From positions 1 through 64,000 of the forward strand of contig MCGT01000053.1 of the NCBI GenBank assembly GCA_002104935.1: DNA of 64,000 bases, given 5' to 3'. The notes below the pieces were generated by a model. That model was not told the DNA's origin and ran no database searches. It worked only from the letters and a program-made list of their open reading frames with translations. The first letter of the stretch is position 1. Every line of letters begins with the position of its first letter. This DNA comes from Hesseltinella vesiculosa. Taxonomy: Eukaryota; Mucoromycota; Mucoromycetes; Mucorales; Cunninghamellaceae. Position numbers and translations under genes: made by a program. Shown piece by piece: positions 22,550-34,539 of the stretch.

Positions 22550-23167
22550 GCAAAAAAAAAAAAGCGGTCGGGGATGAAGTGGTATGCAAGTGAGGTGAGC
22601 TGTGCCTTTTTTCTATCGTCGTATGTTGTCAAGCTTTAAGAAGAAGAAAAGGAAAAGAGGAAAAAAAAAAAAACTTGGCGCTGCTTTTATAGCCAGCGAA
22701 AAAGAATGAAACCTCTGGACCCCAAATTGAACAGAAAATATTCCTCGAGAATGACAGCGGTTAATGAAACGTTTCTTTTTTTAGGTTCTGCCTCATCTTG
22801 AACCCAACTTTTCAGCAAATTTTTATTACCATTGGAAAATATAATAATTACCACCTTAAAGCACACTTGACCAAATGCAACGGGTATCAAAAGACGCCGT
22901 CACAAGATGTCTTTCAACAACTCATCGTAAACTATGCCTCGTTCATATTAAACCTGCCATTTTTATTTTCTTTTCTCTTATTAGGGAAAGGGGGGAGGGG
23001 GAGTTATTGCAACACAAAGACAATGACGGTTGATCCAGCCTCTTTTGCAAACAAAAAATAACCATGAATCGGGAAAATCCAGGCGTGATGAGATCCGAAA
23101 AAAAAAGTGGGGCTGATCAATTTACTTTGCCCTCAGTTGTTTTTATTATTGTCAAACGAGGGTACGT
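22550..23167. other. intergenic, no gene seen
   Basis: Spacer upstream of the secreted protein and downstream of the calpain gene. It contains poly(A) runs and an open frame without family features. Confidence 0.5.
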
Positions 23168-26100
23168 TCATCTATCCTTCTTCACCTTGATGGGTCTATC
23201 ACTGTAAATGTAGGCAGTAAAATCGCCTGTGATATCCTTGTCATGTGTAGCAAACACAATAATGTAACCTGTAATAAAAAAATTAGTTTCATTGAGTCGA
23301 CGCATCCATCCCTTTTTCATCTCACTCCCAACTTCCCCTCCCCCCAGCGTCGATGGTGATACGAGTTTTAAAAAAATCACTCTTATCTTTAGATCCCGCT
23401 CTCTGCCTTAATTGACTCCCAGCCCCTCTTTCCTCCCCCTCCCACTCCCTCTTTATTAAAAATACCTGCTTCATTTTGATTGAGCACAATGTCGCCAGTG
23501 GTTACACCCTTCAAAAAAAATTGGTGTTACATCTCCCCATTCTCAACACGACAGTTTTTTGGGAAATGTTGGCGTTTATCTTTTTTTTTTTTTTTACCTG
23601 GATAGCATTGGTATAAGGTCCTGACGTGGCAATTTCTTGACCCCAAGCATGCGTGGGATGCTTTTCATAAATCGCAACGTTGATCGAGGGGATAGGGTCA
23701 ATCTTGTCTGCTTGCAATCTTACACTAGAATCACAGGAAGTTTCAAAAATAGGCGGGAAAGCAATCAGAAAAAAAAAATCAGAGTCAGTGAACGCTAAAC
23801 CCAATGCAGCAGTCAAGACTGGCATAAAACGCATACCGGACCGTCGTCAGTTCCCGAACCTCCAGCGTGTATCTTGGGTTTTTGCCGTAGTTCTTGTAAT
23901 CTGGATTCCCCATTGCACTCCACCCAGCAATCCTAGAAACAAAAAACGGGTTTGTTCCATCCTGTTTTTCATTTTGGTTGCCATGGCAGCTAGCAGATTT
24001 ACCATTCACCCGTCAACACCTTTGGAAACATGCCCTGATGAAAAAAGGGGGTTCAGATGACCGAGGCATCCGACAAAAAAAAAAATAAACTTACCGCGCC
24101 TTCTGATGGAATGGGTTCCACATCCAGGCTAATGTTGCTTGCCACCGTCAGGTCAAACTCTCCAACCAACTCCGCTTCGAAAGTCGAGGCCACCAAAGTA
24201 TACTCACCAGCTGAATAAATTTTCCCAAACAATTCAGAATGTGTTAGAAGAGCTTGCCCAAAAGAAAAAAAAATTCCTAATGCATACCTGGAATGGCATC
24301 CTTTTCATAGTAACAAAAACCATGGCGATAAGATCCAGATCCCATCAGCATCCCATGCGATGAGACGCTAACAATAGAAAAAATGAGTCAATATGTGGCC
24401 TGCATATCTCCTTTCCCTTTTTGCAAAGAGTAACACAAAATGCTCTGCAATCATCTGATTTTTACCTTGCCACACGTTTGCCACTTTCAACCAGAAACAG
24501 GTTGACAGCAAATGTTTTGGGGGCTTCCAGCATCAGTAATAATGGTACAGGCTGAGTAAGCTTGGGGATGGTCACCTTCCATTGTGGATTGTTCAAAAAA
24601 CTGGCATGACAAACATTCCCACCAGCAGTCCGATCCGTCCATTGACTGTGAATCTATAATAACAAAGATGAAAAACGAATAGGCCATCATGATCGTGGAC
24701 TGTCCAGTCTATACCTTTTGTTCCACTGTGAATCGATTCGGAGTCTCAGCTAGCTGGAAAGGCGCAAAGGAAAACAGGCGCAGGGTAAAGTACAAGGAGT
24801 GGATCTTTTCATGCTGAGACACAACAATGGTATAGGTACTTGTGCCAGGAGGGGCGGTGAATCGTAACTTTGTTAATCACACAAATAAAAAAAAAAGAGA
24901 GAGATTGAACGTCAGGTCGCACCAATGCAAACTGGCAGCAATGGCAAACCGATCTTTTCTTACCAGAATATGAGGACTGTTGACATAGGTGCCCTATTGA
25001 TTCATTTGTGATCGTGCATCGTGCATGAATAAAACGGGTGAATACAAGCGGATCTTATGCTGGGACACCTTGCCTTTTTTGTGCAGACCTACCTTTTTGA
25101 ATGTATCGTCTGGGTAATAAATGCGGTCACCATTGGTATCTTTGTAAATATGCAGAGTGATATAATCCGTGTTTTCCTCGGTCACCATGATGTGCTTTGA
25201 TAACAGGATCCATACCGCAGCCGGCTTCTTGTCATGGACTTCGACAGTTAGACTGAATTGAGGATTGTAGCCTGAATGAGAGAGAAAATCAGGATATATC
25301 CCCGCACATTTGTAGTCAATATCTGCAAGGCCCAGTGGTACCATTCCTTGTTGAGATGCTTTTTACCTAAATTGAGGATGTTGTCAGGACCACGTGCCTC
25401 GGGCCAAACACTAGTTTCATGCAGGGTAAAGTGTCAACGTACCTGGTTATCTGTGCGCTTCGCGTAACCCCCCCCCCTCCCACCCAAAAAAAAAAAAAAA
25501 AAAAAAAAAAAAACTTACGCATGCACCACGTCGCGATGGATAAATAACTCGGGATTCCAGTTCATATGGATGGACGTAAAGTTGGCACACATCGATTCAT
25601 AATCGATCCAGAAAATGCCGTCATCATGATCTTGAGCCAACTGCGGGTCGTAGTTTAAAGCCGCCTTCAGTTCAGGTGTCCAGCGTTCACGGTCCATATG
25701 ACTAAAAGGCCCACACCAGCGCATATGGCTCCAAGGATTCTTGACTTGCAAAAAGCGCGTGCCCATTGCCTCCTTGATATCTAACACCGCGTGCACAACC
25801 ACAAAAATGAAATGTAAATATCCTACTAGTTCTGTGACCAACAGCAACCTTACCGATGATGGCATAGGCGTGTGTTGGCACAAGACCGAGCTTATCTGCT
25901 TCTTCATCCGTCATATGGCCTGTTGCAATCGTGACCAATGCATCTCCTAATTAAAAATTAAAAAAAAACATCAGTAAGCTCGATCCATTGTCACTTTCCC
26001 AATGACATAAAGCCTACCATATTTCGCACCATCGAGCATGCGTGCCCAGACATTGTCAGGGTCAAATCGCTGTCTAGAGCGAGAAGGGGGAAGAGTCAGA

Positions 26101-28472
26101 TTCAATCTCGTTCAGGTGAATAGCGCTACGGGCTTACTCGTGAATAAATATATGGTCAGGAATCCAGCCAGTCAAGCAGCTGAAGGGGAAGCGGAAAAAA
26201 GAAGGGTGAGATTCAAACTAACTTCTGGTTCGCCATGTCGCTCCAACGTACTAGAGATCAATGCCCGAGTTCCTAAACGGTAAGAAGAGTTAAAAAAAAA
26301 AAAAAAAAAAAGTCAGGACCTCTGCTCGTCTTTCCTGAAAAAAAGGACTTACGAGCCAGGAAAATCATAGCCACCCATTAATTTCATATACTAGAGAAGA
26401 ACCAAATCACCAGGGTAAGCATTTTTGGCCGAGGCATTGGCAATCCGCTTACTGCTTTTTCTACCAAACTGGGCCATAGTTCTTCCTTGTTGTTGGAAAA
26501 GGTACACATCAGCGTCCCCTCACGAGACATGGGTAGCAGATCATCCACCTCAATCTACAAAAATAGAAAGGTCAGGCATGAGGTAACCTCACACAGAGTT
26601 CGTTCTTTTTTTTTTTACCTTGCGCGCAATGCCATTGAAAAAGAGTTTAATGAGATATTTCCCACTTGGATTATAACAAGGTTTCCCATGTTTGTCTTGG
26701 GGGTATATGCATGTGGTGATCAACTAGCACGAAAAACTGGGTGAGCCCTAGTGTCTTTTTTTTTCTTTTTTTTTTTTGATGATGGGGCATTGACTCACCT
26801 GTTTCTTGAACTTGCGCTCATAAGCAGCCGCAACACATAGGGAAGCCACAAAGGAACAGTCGGTAACGATGTCTTGAATAATACTGGTACTGGAGATCAA
26901 GCGGATCATCTTTGGATGTTTCATGATGTCAGACGGTCGTACCCACCCACCGAATTTGTTAGACTGATTTGCTGAAAGCTGTAAAGAGCCGTCTTTGTCT
27001 CTAATAAGAAGAGGCATGGATAAAGTTTAGCAAGTCATTTTGGGGTTTTACCAATGGCACTTACAAAAACCGCGTCGGACAGGAATAAAATTCATGCAAA
27101 TCCTGATCCATCCAAGGGTAGTACCTCTTGTTGTTGACATAGGACGTGACACGAATAACTTCGAGCTCTTCCTTTGTCAGCGGCTTCTTTTTTTCTGGGT
27201 CTTCCATTAGCAATAAGACGAAATGGTAAGCCGAGCCACCTCACGTCGCACACTGTTTCAGCTCTTATACCTGTGGATGGAATTTTGCTGAATGAAGTTG
27301 GCGTTTTTTGTTGTGCTTTGGCTGACTCCCCTGCTTCCATGGCAATGAGAAATTGCTGGCGCACCTTGATTTTCAATGGATGACTTTCATGCAAGACTAT
27401 GGAGAAAAGGTCGAATTAAGATCGGTTTTCAAGAGTGATGAGACCGCTAAGCAATTATTTCTTTACGTCCGAATGCTTTGAGATACCATGTAGCAGCATC
27501 TTCATAGTACTTGAGAGCATGATCCAGGTATAGTTTCGTGTCATTCTCTTCCACTTGGCTCATAAAAACATACACCTCGCCTTGACCCATGGAAAACTAA
27601 AGAAAAAATCCATGTGTTTGCTCATTTCCGACCTCTATTTTGAGCACGGGGGAGGGAGGGGGGGTGCAGATGTACCTTTCCTTTGGCAATAGATAACTTG
27701 ATGTCTTTAGTTTCGTCATCCTCGTCGTCTTCATCAAAGTCGCTTTCTCCCCAAAGATCGTCGTTGTCTGGTTCGTGAGGCTGGTCGTCGACGGATATTG
27801 ATGTGGCTACCTCTTCAGGGCATTGACGGGCCAGAGCTTGGTGCTGGCAATCGGTTGTACGAAGAGTGGCATGGCAACCATCGGGATGACTTGGGTTGGC
27901 AAGAGCCAATCGGTCTAGTTGCATTGCACGCTGTATATACTCATTTTTCTTCTGCACAAGCTGTTCTCGATCGAGATGACCATCTGCCATGCTGCAAGGA
28001 CCTGCGTATGAATCAAGCGTGAAATATAAAGTAAGTATCTATCTTTTATGGCAAATCTCATATCATCGATAAAAGCATTGCTTACTTTTCAGAATAACGT
28101 CAAACATCTACACGATAGCCATGAAGGTGTGTATTAAAAAAAAGTGAGTGCCTACGAACGACACAATCCCACCCTCGAGCTCCTTGTGTTTCAAAATGCA
28201 TCCTGGTTAATTTGAACTTACCTGGATCAACTGGTGATAGTCATTGACTGCTTGAAGATATTGTCCTTGCTGATCGAGCTGGACGGCCTGACGAGCCAAT
28301 GCAAAGGCAGGGTGAAGCAACAACGCAGCACAGCTGTCCTGTGCAAGACCTACGAAAATTAAATGTATATAAAATTGTAGATGAGTCTCGTCACATACAA
28401 GCATTGGATAGGGAACATCACAACGCTACTGTTTCGCCAGCATATTGACTTACAGGCAGTGGATCTGCTCAT
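23168..28472 (-). CDS. RIM13: calpain-7/PalB/Rim13-type cysteine protease
   Basis: At least 20 short exons. Mapped 5' exons are 28472-28454, 28349-28222, 28107-28086, 28001-27676, 27596-27467, 27396-27271, 27200-27065 and 27000-26799. The N-terminus has an MIT-type helical hairpin ([20 protein letters not shown]) for ESCRT-III binding, then an acidic linker. The papain-like core follows: catalytic Cys in TDCSFVASL (about 26890), His in PTHAYAII and Asn in [10 protein letters not shown]. Two C-terminal calpain domain-III-like (PalB homology) sandwiches end in [12 protein letters not shown]. In fungi, PalB/Rim13 cleaves the PacC/Rim101 factor on endosomal ESCRT at alkaline pH. Exon boundaries in the 3' half are approximate. 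The first exon is 19 nt and the third 22 nt. Confidence 0.88.
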
Positions 28473-30117
28473 GGATATTAATTGGGAAGGTGGGAAAGAA
28501 GGCAAAAAAGGAGGGGGAAAGGCGACGTTTTAAAAAAAAAAAAAACGAAAAACGCTGGGGCTGCTCGGGGTGATCTCCAAGCATGAGCTGATGGTCGCTG
28601 GTAACATCTCTGATCGCTTCAACTCTCTTGTCCATGCCTTCTTATCACCGTAAATGTTTATTCAATCCCTCAGAAATGTGTTCTTTTTTCTAGCGGGCCT
28701 TGTTCCCTCCCATGCCTCTACTTTCATCCTTGTTCCCCATTTGAATTTCTCGATAATTCTCAGTTTTGTTTCTCAATCCAGTGAACGTTCATTTGCTATT
28801 TGATCTTTTATGAATTTGTAGGTTAGGCCATACTCTTGAGTGTCCAATGACACTCAGCCTTGGTCTTCTACCCTTCCTCACACTTTCTTTATGCTCAATG
28901 GGCCATGTCCTCTCGAACAAGGGAGCGAAAGCCTCTTTGATGTTTTTCACTAATTATTACTCGAGGACATTCCACTTCCGCACCCTCCATTTGTTAAGGC
29001 TACTGGTAACTAAGACATTCAAAATCATCGAGCATGCTGTGAATCAAAAAAACGTTGGTCATGCAGGCACGCTTACCATATTAGGAAGTAGCATGGCAGA
29101 GAGGAACCAGTATCTCTACACGCTTCAAGCTTTGTGTGAGAGTCTCCAATACTTTAGCCATAGCCAGCACTCCCCATCCGCAAAATTTGTGGGAATCGGA
29201 GGAGGTCACCTGGGGATTCCCTGGCGAAAATGGAAAATTTTTAGCTTGAGATGCTGACACGTCGATATGCCATTGTAACCAAATTGCCTGGATGGCCGAC
29301 ACCGATCGACTAGGATTTTTCAACATCGTCATCATTCTTGATTTATTACACCCATGCAAATTTTCGTACCAATCCATTCGCAAAGAACGCTGTAGAGCTT
29401 TTTTTTTTTTTTTTAGTTCCATCCTTGGTAAAAACAGGCTGGCCAAATTCAATGCATTATAATGTTTTGATATTTTGCTGGGCCATTCATTTTTAGCACG
29501 CCTCTAGCTCTCCCTTACGGCATGCAAGTGACCTGTTTTTTCAACTACGATCATTTATTATACATGTACTACTTGTTTGTAAAATTTTTAGCGAGTAGAC
29601 GGAAGTTTGAATTTTGATAGATTTTTGGGTCTGAGGGTAGGTCCCCTGAGAAAAAAGGCCATTTTTTAGCTGCTGTAGGACGGAGGCGCCCACCCAAAAC
29701 TTAAGCTGAGCTGGCTGAGTGACCTCTCCCAGTCAGCTAGAGTTTTTTCAGCATCAAAGTACTACGCAGTGTGACGTATTTTTTGTTCCAAAAAAAATAT
29801 TGGCCGATGTTCATACCACATCGAACAATTCCCCGTGGTGCCACTCCATAGGCTCAAAACCATTTTGCACAAACAGTGAAATGCGACACATAACAATTTG
29901 AAAAAAAAAAAAAAAAAAGCTGCAGATTCACCATGTTCTTGTTTCTTTTACAATGAATAATGATATATATTTCTTTTACATGTTATCTTGATTTTCTTTG
30001 ATGCTAAATTTAAGACACTTATAAGTATTAACCACCTTTCTTAACGATGCATTGCCTGACTTCACAATCTGCAATATCTCATGCGCATCTTTTTGATTTA
30101 GTTTATAAATACTACTA
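28473..30117. other. intergenic at the edge of an accessory island
   Basis: About 1.6 kb with no supported gene. Open frames at 28847-29257 (+) and 29081-29452 (-) overlap each other and show no recognisable domain. The start of the calpain gene with its promoter lies on the left. Confidence 0.4.
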
Positions 30118-31210
30118 TCAGCAATATTCAAATCTTCCATGCCAGTGGAATTCCAGGCTGAGTGGGTTTTCGTGGCGGAGAAGTACGATATCACCAATTT
30201 CGAAGACTTGCGTAGCGGCGACCGCCTTGTCCCACTTGGCCTTATCTACAATCTGCTGTTCTTGAGCTGTAGCCATGGCCTTCTTACGTTCACGTTCTAC
30301 GCGCGTGAGGGAAGGGGTTTGCGCTTCTAGGATTTTGTCATCATCAAATTGCACCTCCTCTTGTACTACAGGGAGAGTGGGATCACCAGGGAGCTTGGGT
30401 TGGCGGCCATATACCATGTAGAAAGGGCTGTGTTTCATAGATCGGTGTTTTCTAACACGGCAAGACCAAAGGATGCGATCGACATACTTGTCCCATTGCG
30501 TGATGTGACCCCGGCAATACTTGATCATCAAAGGTTTGATCACACCGTTCAGACGTTCACATTTACCATTAGTGCGGGGGTGAAAGGCTGAAGTGAAGCG
30601 ATGGTGTATTTTCATGCGGCTGGTGTACTCTTGCAGTACTTTTGCCATGAAATTTGTTCCGCGATCGGTTAAGATTTCGTCTGGGCAACCAAAGTTCAGC
30701 ACTATTTCCTCGTGGATAAACTTTGCGATAGCTGATGCAGTGGCGGATGGAAGGGCACGGATGATTGGCCATTCGCCGTAGTTGGGAGCCCGCCGATGAA
30801 GTCTAGGTGCCATGGGGAAAATGCGGGTGGGATTGGTTGGGGTTTCATCGGTGCCTTGTGCTTGTGCTTGTTACTGGTACCCGCCAATTGGCAAGCAGGA
30901 CACTTTGGTAGCCAGTCGGTCACGTCTTTTTTAAATCCAGCCACAAGTAACGCCGAGAAATTAGGTCTTCTAGGGATGATACGCCAAGATGGCCATTGCT
31001 GACGTGAAAGTCGCGTACCACCTCTGCGCGTTGAGCCATGTCGATGAAGGGGACAATGATCATTTCACCATCAAATCGGAGCTTGCGATACAATGCACCG
31101 ATCAATTTTTGAATGCCGCCGCATTCATACATTTGGTAAGGTCGGATAATACCTTCATAGAGTATGGCATAGTTTTCATATATAAATTCTTTGATCCACA
31201 TACATGACAT
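30118..31210 (-). pseudogene. Ty3/gypsy retrotransposon integrase, broken remnant
   Basis: Three minus-strand frames together cover an integrase. Upstream, 31210-30920 carries the zinc-binding H2C2 region (DFHVSNGHLGVSSLEDL), continued after a frameshift near 30935 by DWLPKCPACQLAG. The catalytic core begins PWHLDFIGGLPT, then is interrupted near 30790: the next frame resumes at EWPIIRALPSATASAIA, so part of the core is missing. The rest has EILTDRGTNF and HPRTNGKCERLNG, the second Asp and the Glu of the D,D-35-E site. The end (FEIGDIVLLRHE) belongs to the C-terminal domain. No reverse transcriptase was found next to it, so this is a truncated, inactive copy. Confidence 0.85.
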
Positions 31211-31299
31211 CTGTTGTTACAAGGGAACTCACCACATGATCCACATACATAAATATCTGACATATCGCTTTGACGAATAGTATCCATGATTGCAACGGA

Positions 31300-31772
31300 G
31301 TTGTTGAAGAAATTTTGGGAATTCAAAGTCAAAGAGCTCGTGCACGATATACTCTTTCTTGCCCGAGAGTGACAGACCATACACACAGCAGTTCATGCCC
31401 ATGATTTGAATGATTGGAAGGGTGATGGTCTTCAGTTGTGTGGGGGGTGATATAAGGCATACATTTCAGGGTATTATTCAATTGAGCTTTCGTGGCCAAG
31501 ATGGACTTGATCTTGTTGGATAGGAGCTTCTTTTCTTGGGTCTTTTTAACACTTGCAAATTCGGCCGTCAAGAGTTCAAGCCCGTTGGTCAAAAGGCGCA
31601 AATCGAGCTTGAAATTGATTCCCAAGCTGCATGATTCAGCGGGTTGGGTGTCGCCCCTGTGACAATGAAAATTGTGGCACTTGTCGCCGTTACTTGCGCA
31701 CGTTCTGATGCTTACCACTGCAAAAGACTTCATTGTTCCAGCCAAAAAAACGCTTCCAGGAGCGGGTCCCAA
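31300..31772 (-). pseudogene. decayed member of a repeated fungal family (possible nuclease fold)
   Basis: A frame from 31772 has GINFKLDLRLLTNGLELL then TAEFASVKKTQEKKLLSNK. Another frame downstream (about 31430-31290) reads ITLPIIQIMGMNCCVYGLSL then KKEYIVHELFDFEFPKF. Joined, the order resembles a multi-copy family I recall from Mucoromycota genomes, with an Asp ... Ala-Glu-Phe strand like a restriction-endonuclease fold. Nothing here is intact: frames are broken and no start is defined. The family call is from memory and needs a database search. Confidence 0.35.
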
Positions 31773-32791
31773 TACTTGACAATCAACGACGTTTCAGAGC
31801 ATTTGGTCACGTAACTGGCTTTCATCATATGTGGTGTGTGTAGAAATAATGACAGCCTTAAAAAAAAAGATCCACGACGGCGTGAGTTTCCATATTCGGC
31901 ACGGGCGTTGTCTCTTACACATGCAGTACAGCAGTTTTAACTGCCAGTTCTTTGGGCGTTGTAGTATTTAACGCTTGCAATTCATCAACGCAAGTTTGCA
32001 GGGTCCTGATGCCAGTAATCTACATGATTAAACAATCAGTACCTCTTTTCTCATATTTGATTCGTCTAATTATTTTTCACTACCTTTTTCAAAGAGAGTT
32101 TACTGAAATCAATGGATGGCAGCTCAGGAGACAGAGTTCTTTGTGTTCCCACTGTTATATGATTTGCTGTGAGGCTAATATACAAAAGGTTAAGCATAAA
32201 GAGCAAGGTAGTCTGTCGTTCATCTTACGCGTCCCTGTACTTGTCTCGTTCGCTCTTCCTTGCGCCTTTGCTACGCTTCGTCTGAAGTAATTAAAAAAGT
32301 AAATACAGGCAAACGAATAGAGCATGAATAACCTACCAGAGTTTCCAGATTTTTACGTTGCAAATGTTGTTGCAGTGTTTGATGCTCTGTGGCAGTATTT
32401 CTTAGTTCTTGCCTCAAACGTTTTTGCTGTGGCATGCTGTTTAAAAATTGCGGAAAGAAAGGTTTCCAAAAAAAAAAAGATCATTCATCTAGCTCATCCC
32501 AGTTAATCCTTGCTTCAGAAGGGGGAGATCGTTGGCGGGTGGCACTGTTTCGGCAGCGGATGCAAGTAAGATACCAGCGTCCGCATCCTTTAAAATGTAC
32601 TAGAGGTCGTTTACACTTCACTACAGCGAGCGATGGGCGCTTGATCGGTTACTTGCAATAAAGCGTTCAATGGAGGCATTAGCAAGGCGCATAATGTTGT
32701 GTGATATCATATTAAGAAATAGCGAAGAGAAAGATATAGGAAAAGGTGTTAAAAAAATAAACACGCTTTTCTTCTGGTTTCGCAACACCGC

Positions 32792-32822
<31 letters not shown>

Positions 32823-33166
32823 ACTTGCAAATAACCAACGCACCTACAGGACCATCACCTAGGCGTTGAGAGAAGATGATTTCGCTCGGGTGATCGTGCT
32901 AGTGGCGGGCCTTCCCGTTTGGGTGGTTGGGCTGCTTCCTTGCCATGCATTCTGCCACGTAGCGGACCAGCAATTTCAGCGTAAAAATTAGGGAGCTCTG
33001 GCAAGTGAATCATGCCAATTCTTACCTTGACCGCCTTTGCTGTGTGACACGCTGTGAAAAAAAAAGCGAAAGAGCGACCAATAAAAAATTTGCAGGATGC
33101 AGACTTTTGACCCATTTTTTCCTTGTTTTGTACAGTAACAAAAAAAAAACACACTCACACACACAA
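31773..33166. other. intergenic within the accessory island
   Basis: About 1.4 kb without a supported gene. It contains a poly(T) run of about 29 nt at 32792-32820 and a CA-rich stretch just before the start of the next gene. Confidence 0.45.
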
Positions 33167-34051
33167 ATGAAGAGAAGAAGAACGTTGTCATCTGAGAGCT
33201 CGTTTGATGTCGATGAATTCAAGAACCATACATCTACATTTGGCGACTACGAAGAATCGGCGCTCAGAATCAAGATCATCGAAAGAGATACACACGATTT
33301 CTTGTTCTACCCAACATGTAGCTCGACTGGGGAAGAAGCTCTCAGCATACCTGGATATCTCCAGCAACTTGTGCTAGGCGACTTTGATTACAACAAGATA
33401 CTGACGTTCAAGGCATCTGAGCATGAAGAGCTCAGTGATGTGCAGTGCCTATTCCTGACCAAGCTCAAATATGTGCTTATGAACAACAAGGACAATTCCT
33501 CGTCTGGTAGATTCGAGCCGTTCATCCAGGATCTGGTGAACTACCTCTTACGAGAATGCAAGCTAGAGGATGGGAGGAACCTTTACATGGTGCCATCGAG
33601 CCTCCGATTGTATGTCAAGGATAAGGATTTCCTAGCGCACATCGACAGAGAAGGACGAAGGGGCGAAAAGATTGTATGGATCCTGGGCGAGAACAAGCAT
33701 CACTTTGATCCGCGGTATAGGCAGGGCGACATACAGCTGGTAGCATCGATTATCGCAGCTGCACAGAGGAATTATACGAAGTTACTAGGCGTGATCGAGC
33801 CGAAGTCCATGTATGGGATCAAGGTGGTGGGTGACAAATTTTTCTTCTACAAGGTGGAGCTTGACGAGGAATATATCGCCAATCTATCTACAAATCTGCC
33901 AGATCATGATTTTGTCGTGGAGAGGTATCCAAAACGTGCCGGGTTAACGCTGTCGCACCCACAGGAGAGAACAGCCATTCTCCACTTGCTTTTCAGACTG
34001 CGAGAATACGCTCTCTCTCTCGATGACCGATTCACTCTATTAAAACAATAG
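33167..34051 (+). CDS. PD-(D/E)XK-fold nuclease-like protein (294 aa), intact
   Basis: A single-exon frame of 294 residues starting MKRRRTLSSESSFD, a possible nuclear localisation signal. The N-terminal half is acidic and probably helical. The core resembles a restriction-endonuclease fold: FLAHIDREGRRGEK (Asp), then KIVWILGENKHH with the Glu-x-Lys, then YRQGDIQLVASIIAAAQRNY, matching the Gln-containing helix often seen in this fold. The C-terminal part has DKFFFYKVELDEEYI and ends in a short helix, as in the broken relative at 2307-3168. Function is unknown. Similar nuclease modules occur in Crinkler-type effector proteins and mobile-element cargo. The preceding CA-repeat and the neighbouring Ty3 relic suit an accessory origin. 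Confidence 0.75.
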   Translation: MKRRRTLSSESSFDVDEFKNHTSTFGDYEESALRIKIIERDTHDFLFYPTCSSTGEEALSIPGYLQQLVLGDFDYNKILTFKASEHEELSDVQCLFLTKLKYVLMNNKDNSSSGRFEPFIQDLVNYLLRECKLEDGRNLYMVPSSLRLYVKDKDFLAHIDREGRRGEKIVWILGENKHHFDPRYRQGDIQLVASIIAAAQRNYTKLLGVIEPKSMYGIKVVGDKFFFYKVELDEEYIANLSTNLPDHDFVVERYPKRAGLTLSHPQERTAILHLLFRLREYALSLDDRFTLLKQ

Positions 34052-34251
34052 TCAGACACAGAATTTTTAATCAATAACTGTAAAACGCACACATTTGACA
34101 AGGGCAAGCAATACGTGGAACGCAAGATGGAGGCATATATTCGCCGCAAGCCCGAAGTGAAGATATTGGTAAGTACCAAGGCTAAACAATCATTCCAAAA
34201 CAAAAAAAAAATGAGGGAATGCTCTGCCCAGGTATTTATTTCAGCTGGGAA

Positions 34252-34424
34252 GTGCGTGCAAAATCATTTTCAGTTCATGTTTGTTAGCTTTCTGGCTCTT
34301 CCCTCCCGTGCCTGAGACGCCTACAATATGGTGAGAAATAACCATTGAAATCGTAGCACTCTTGAAGGGGAGGAAAGAAAGAGCAAGCTAGCAAATATGC
34401 GCTAAAAATGATTTTCACGCCTCA
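34252..34424. repeat. imperfect inverted repeat (hairpin, arms about 80 nt)
   Basis: The segment 34252-34330 pairs with the reverse complement of about 34345-34424, with core GCGTGCAAAATCATTTTCAG against GCGTGAAAATCATTTTTAGC and scattered mismatches. The loop is about 15 nt. A diverged copy of one arm lies at 12803-12885, so this is a dispersed repeat, possibly a miniature inverted-repeat element. The remaining 34052-34251 holds no supported gene. Confidence 0.55.
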
Positions 34425-34539
34425 CTCTACAGCACTTTTTCTAACTGTTGGGATTTTTGTCTAAAAAAGGGAATATAGATTGCTTGGGCTGATTGGAGCA
34501 ATCAACAATCATAGGCCAATGGCAAAGCCATTCATCTGA

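Noticed and set aside
28847..29452. Two overlapping frames of over 120 codons on opposite strands
   Set aside because: No signal, domain or splice support was found. They overlap each other and lie in repeat-flanked AT-rich sequence.
31210..31280. CxxC...CxxC pattern (YVCGSCGEF ... CHVCGSK) followed by a helix resembling the zinc ribbon of RNA polymerase beta subunits
   Set aside because: No other polymerase motif is present. The Cys pattern arises from a direct repeat of about 20 nt. Other frames around it fit a different decayed family better.
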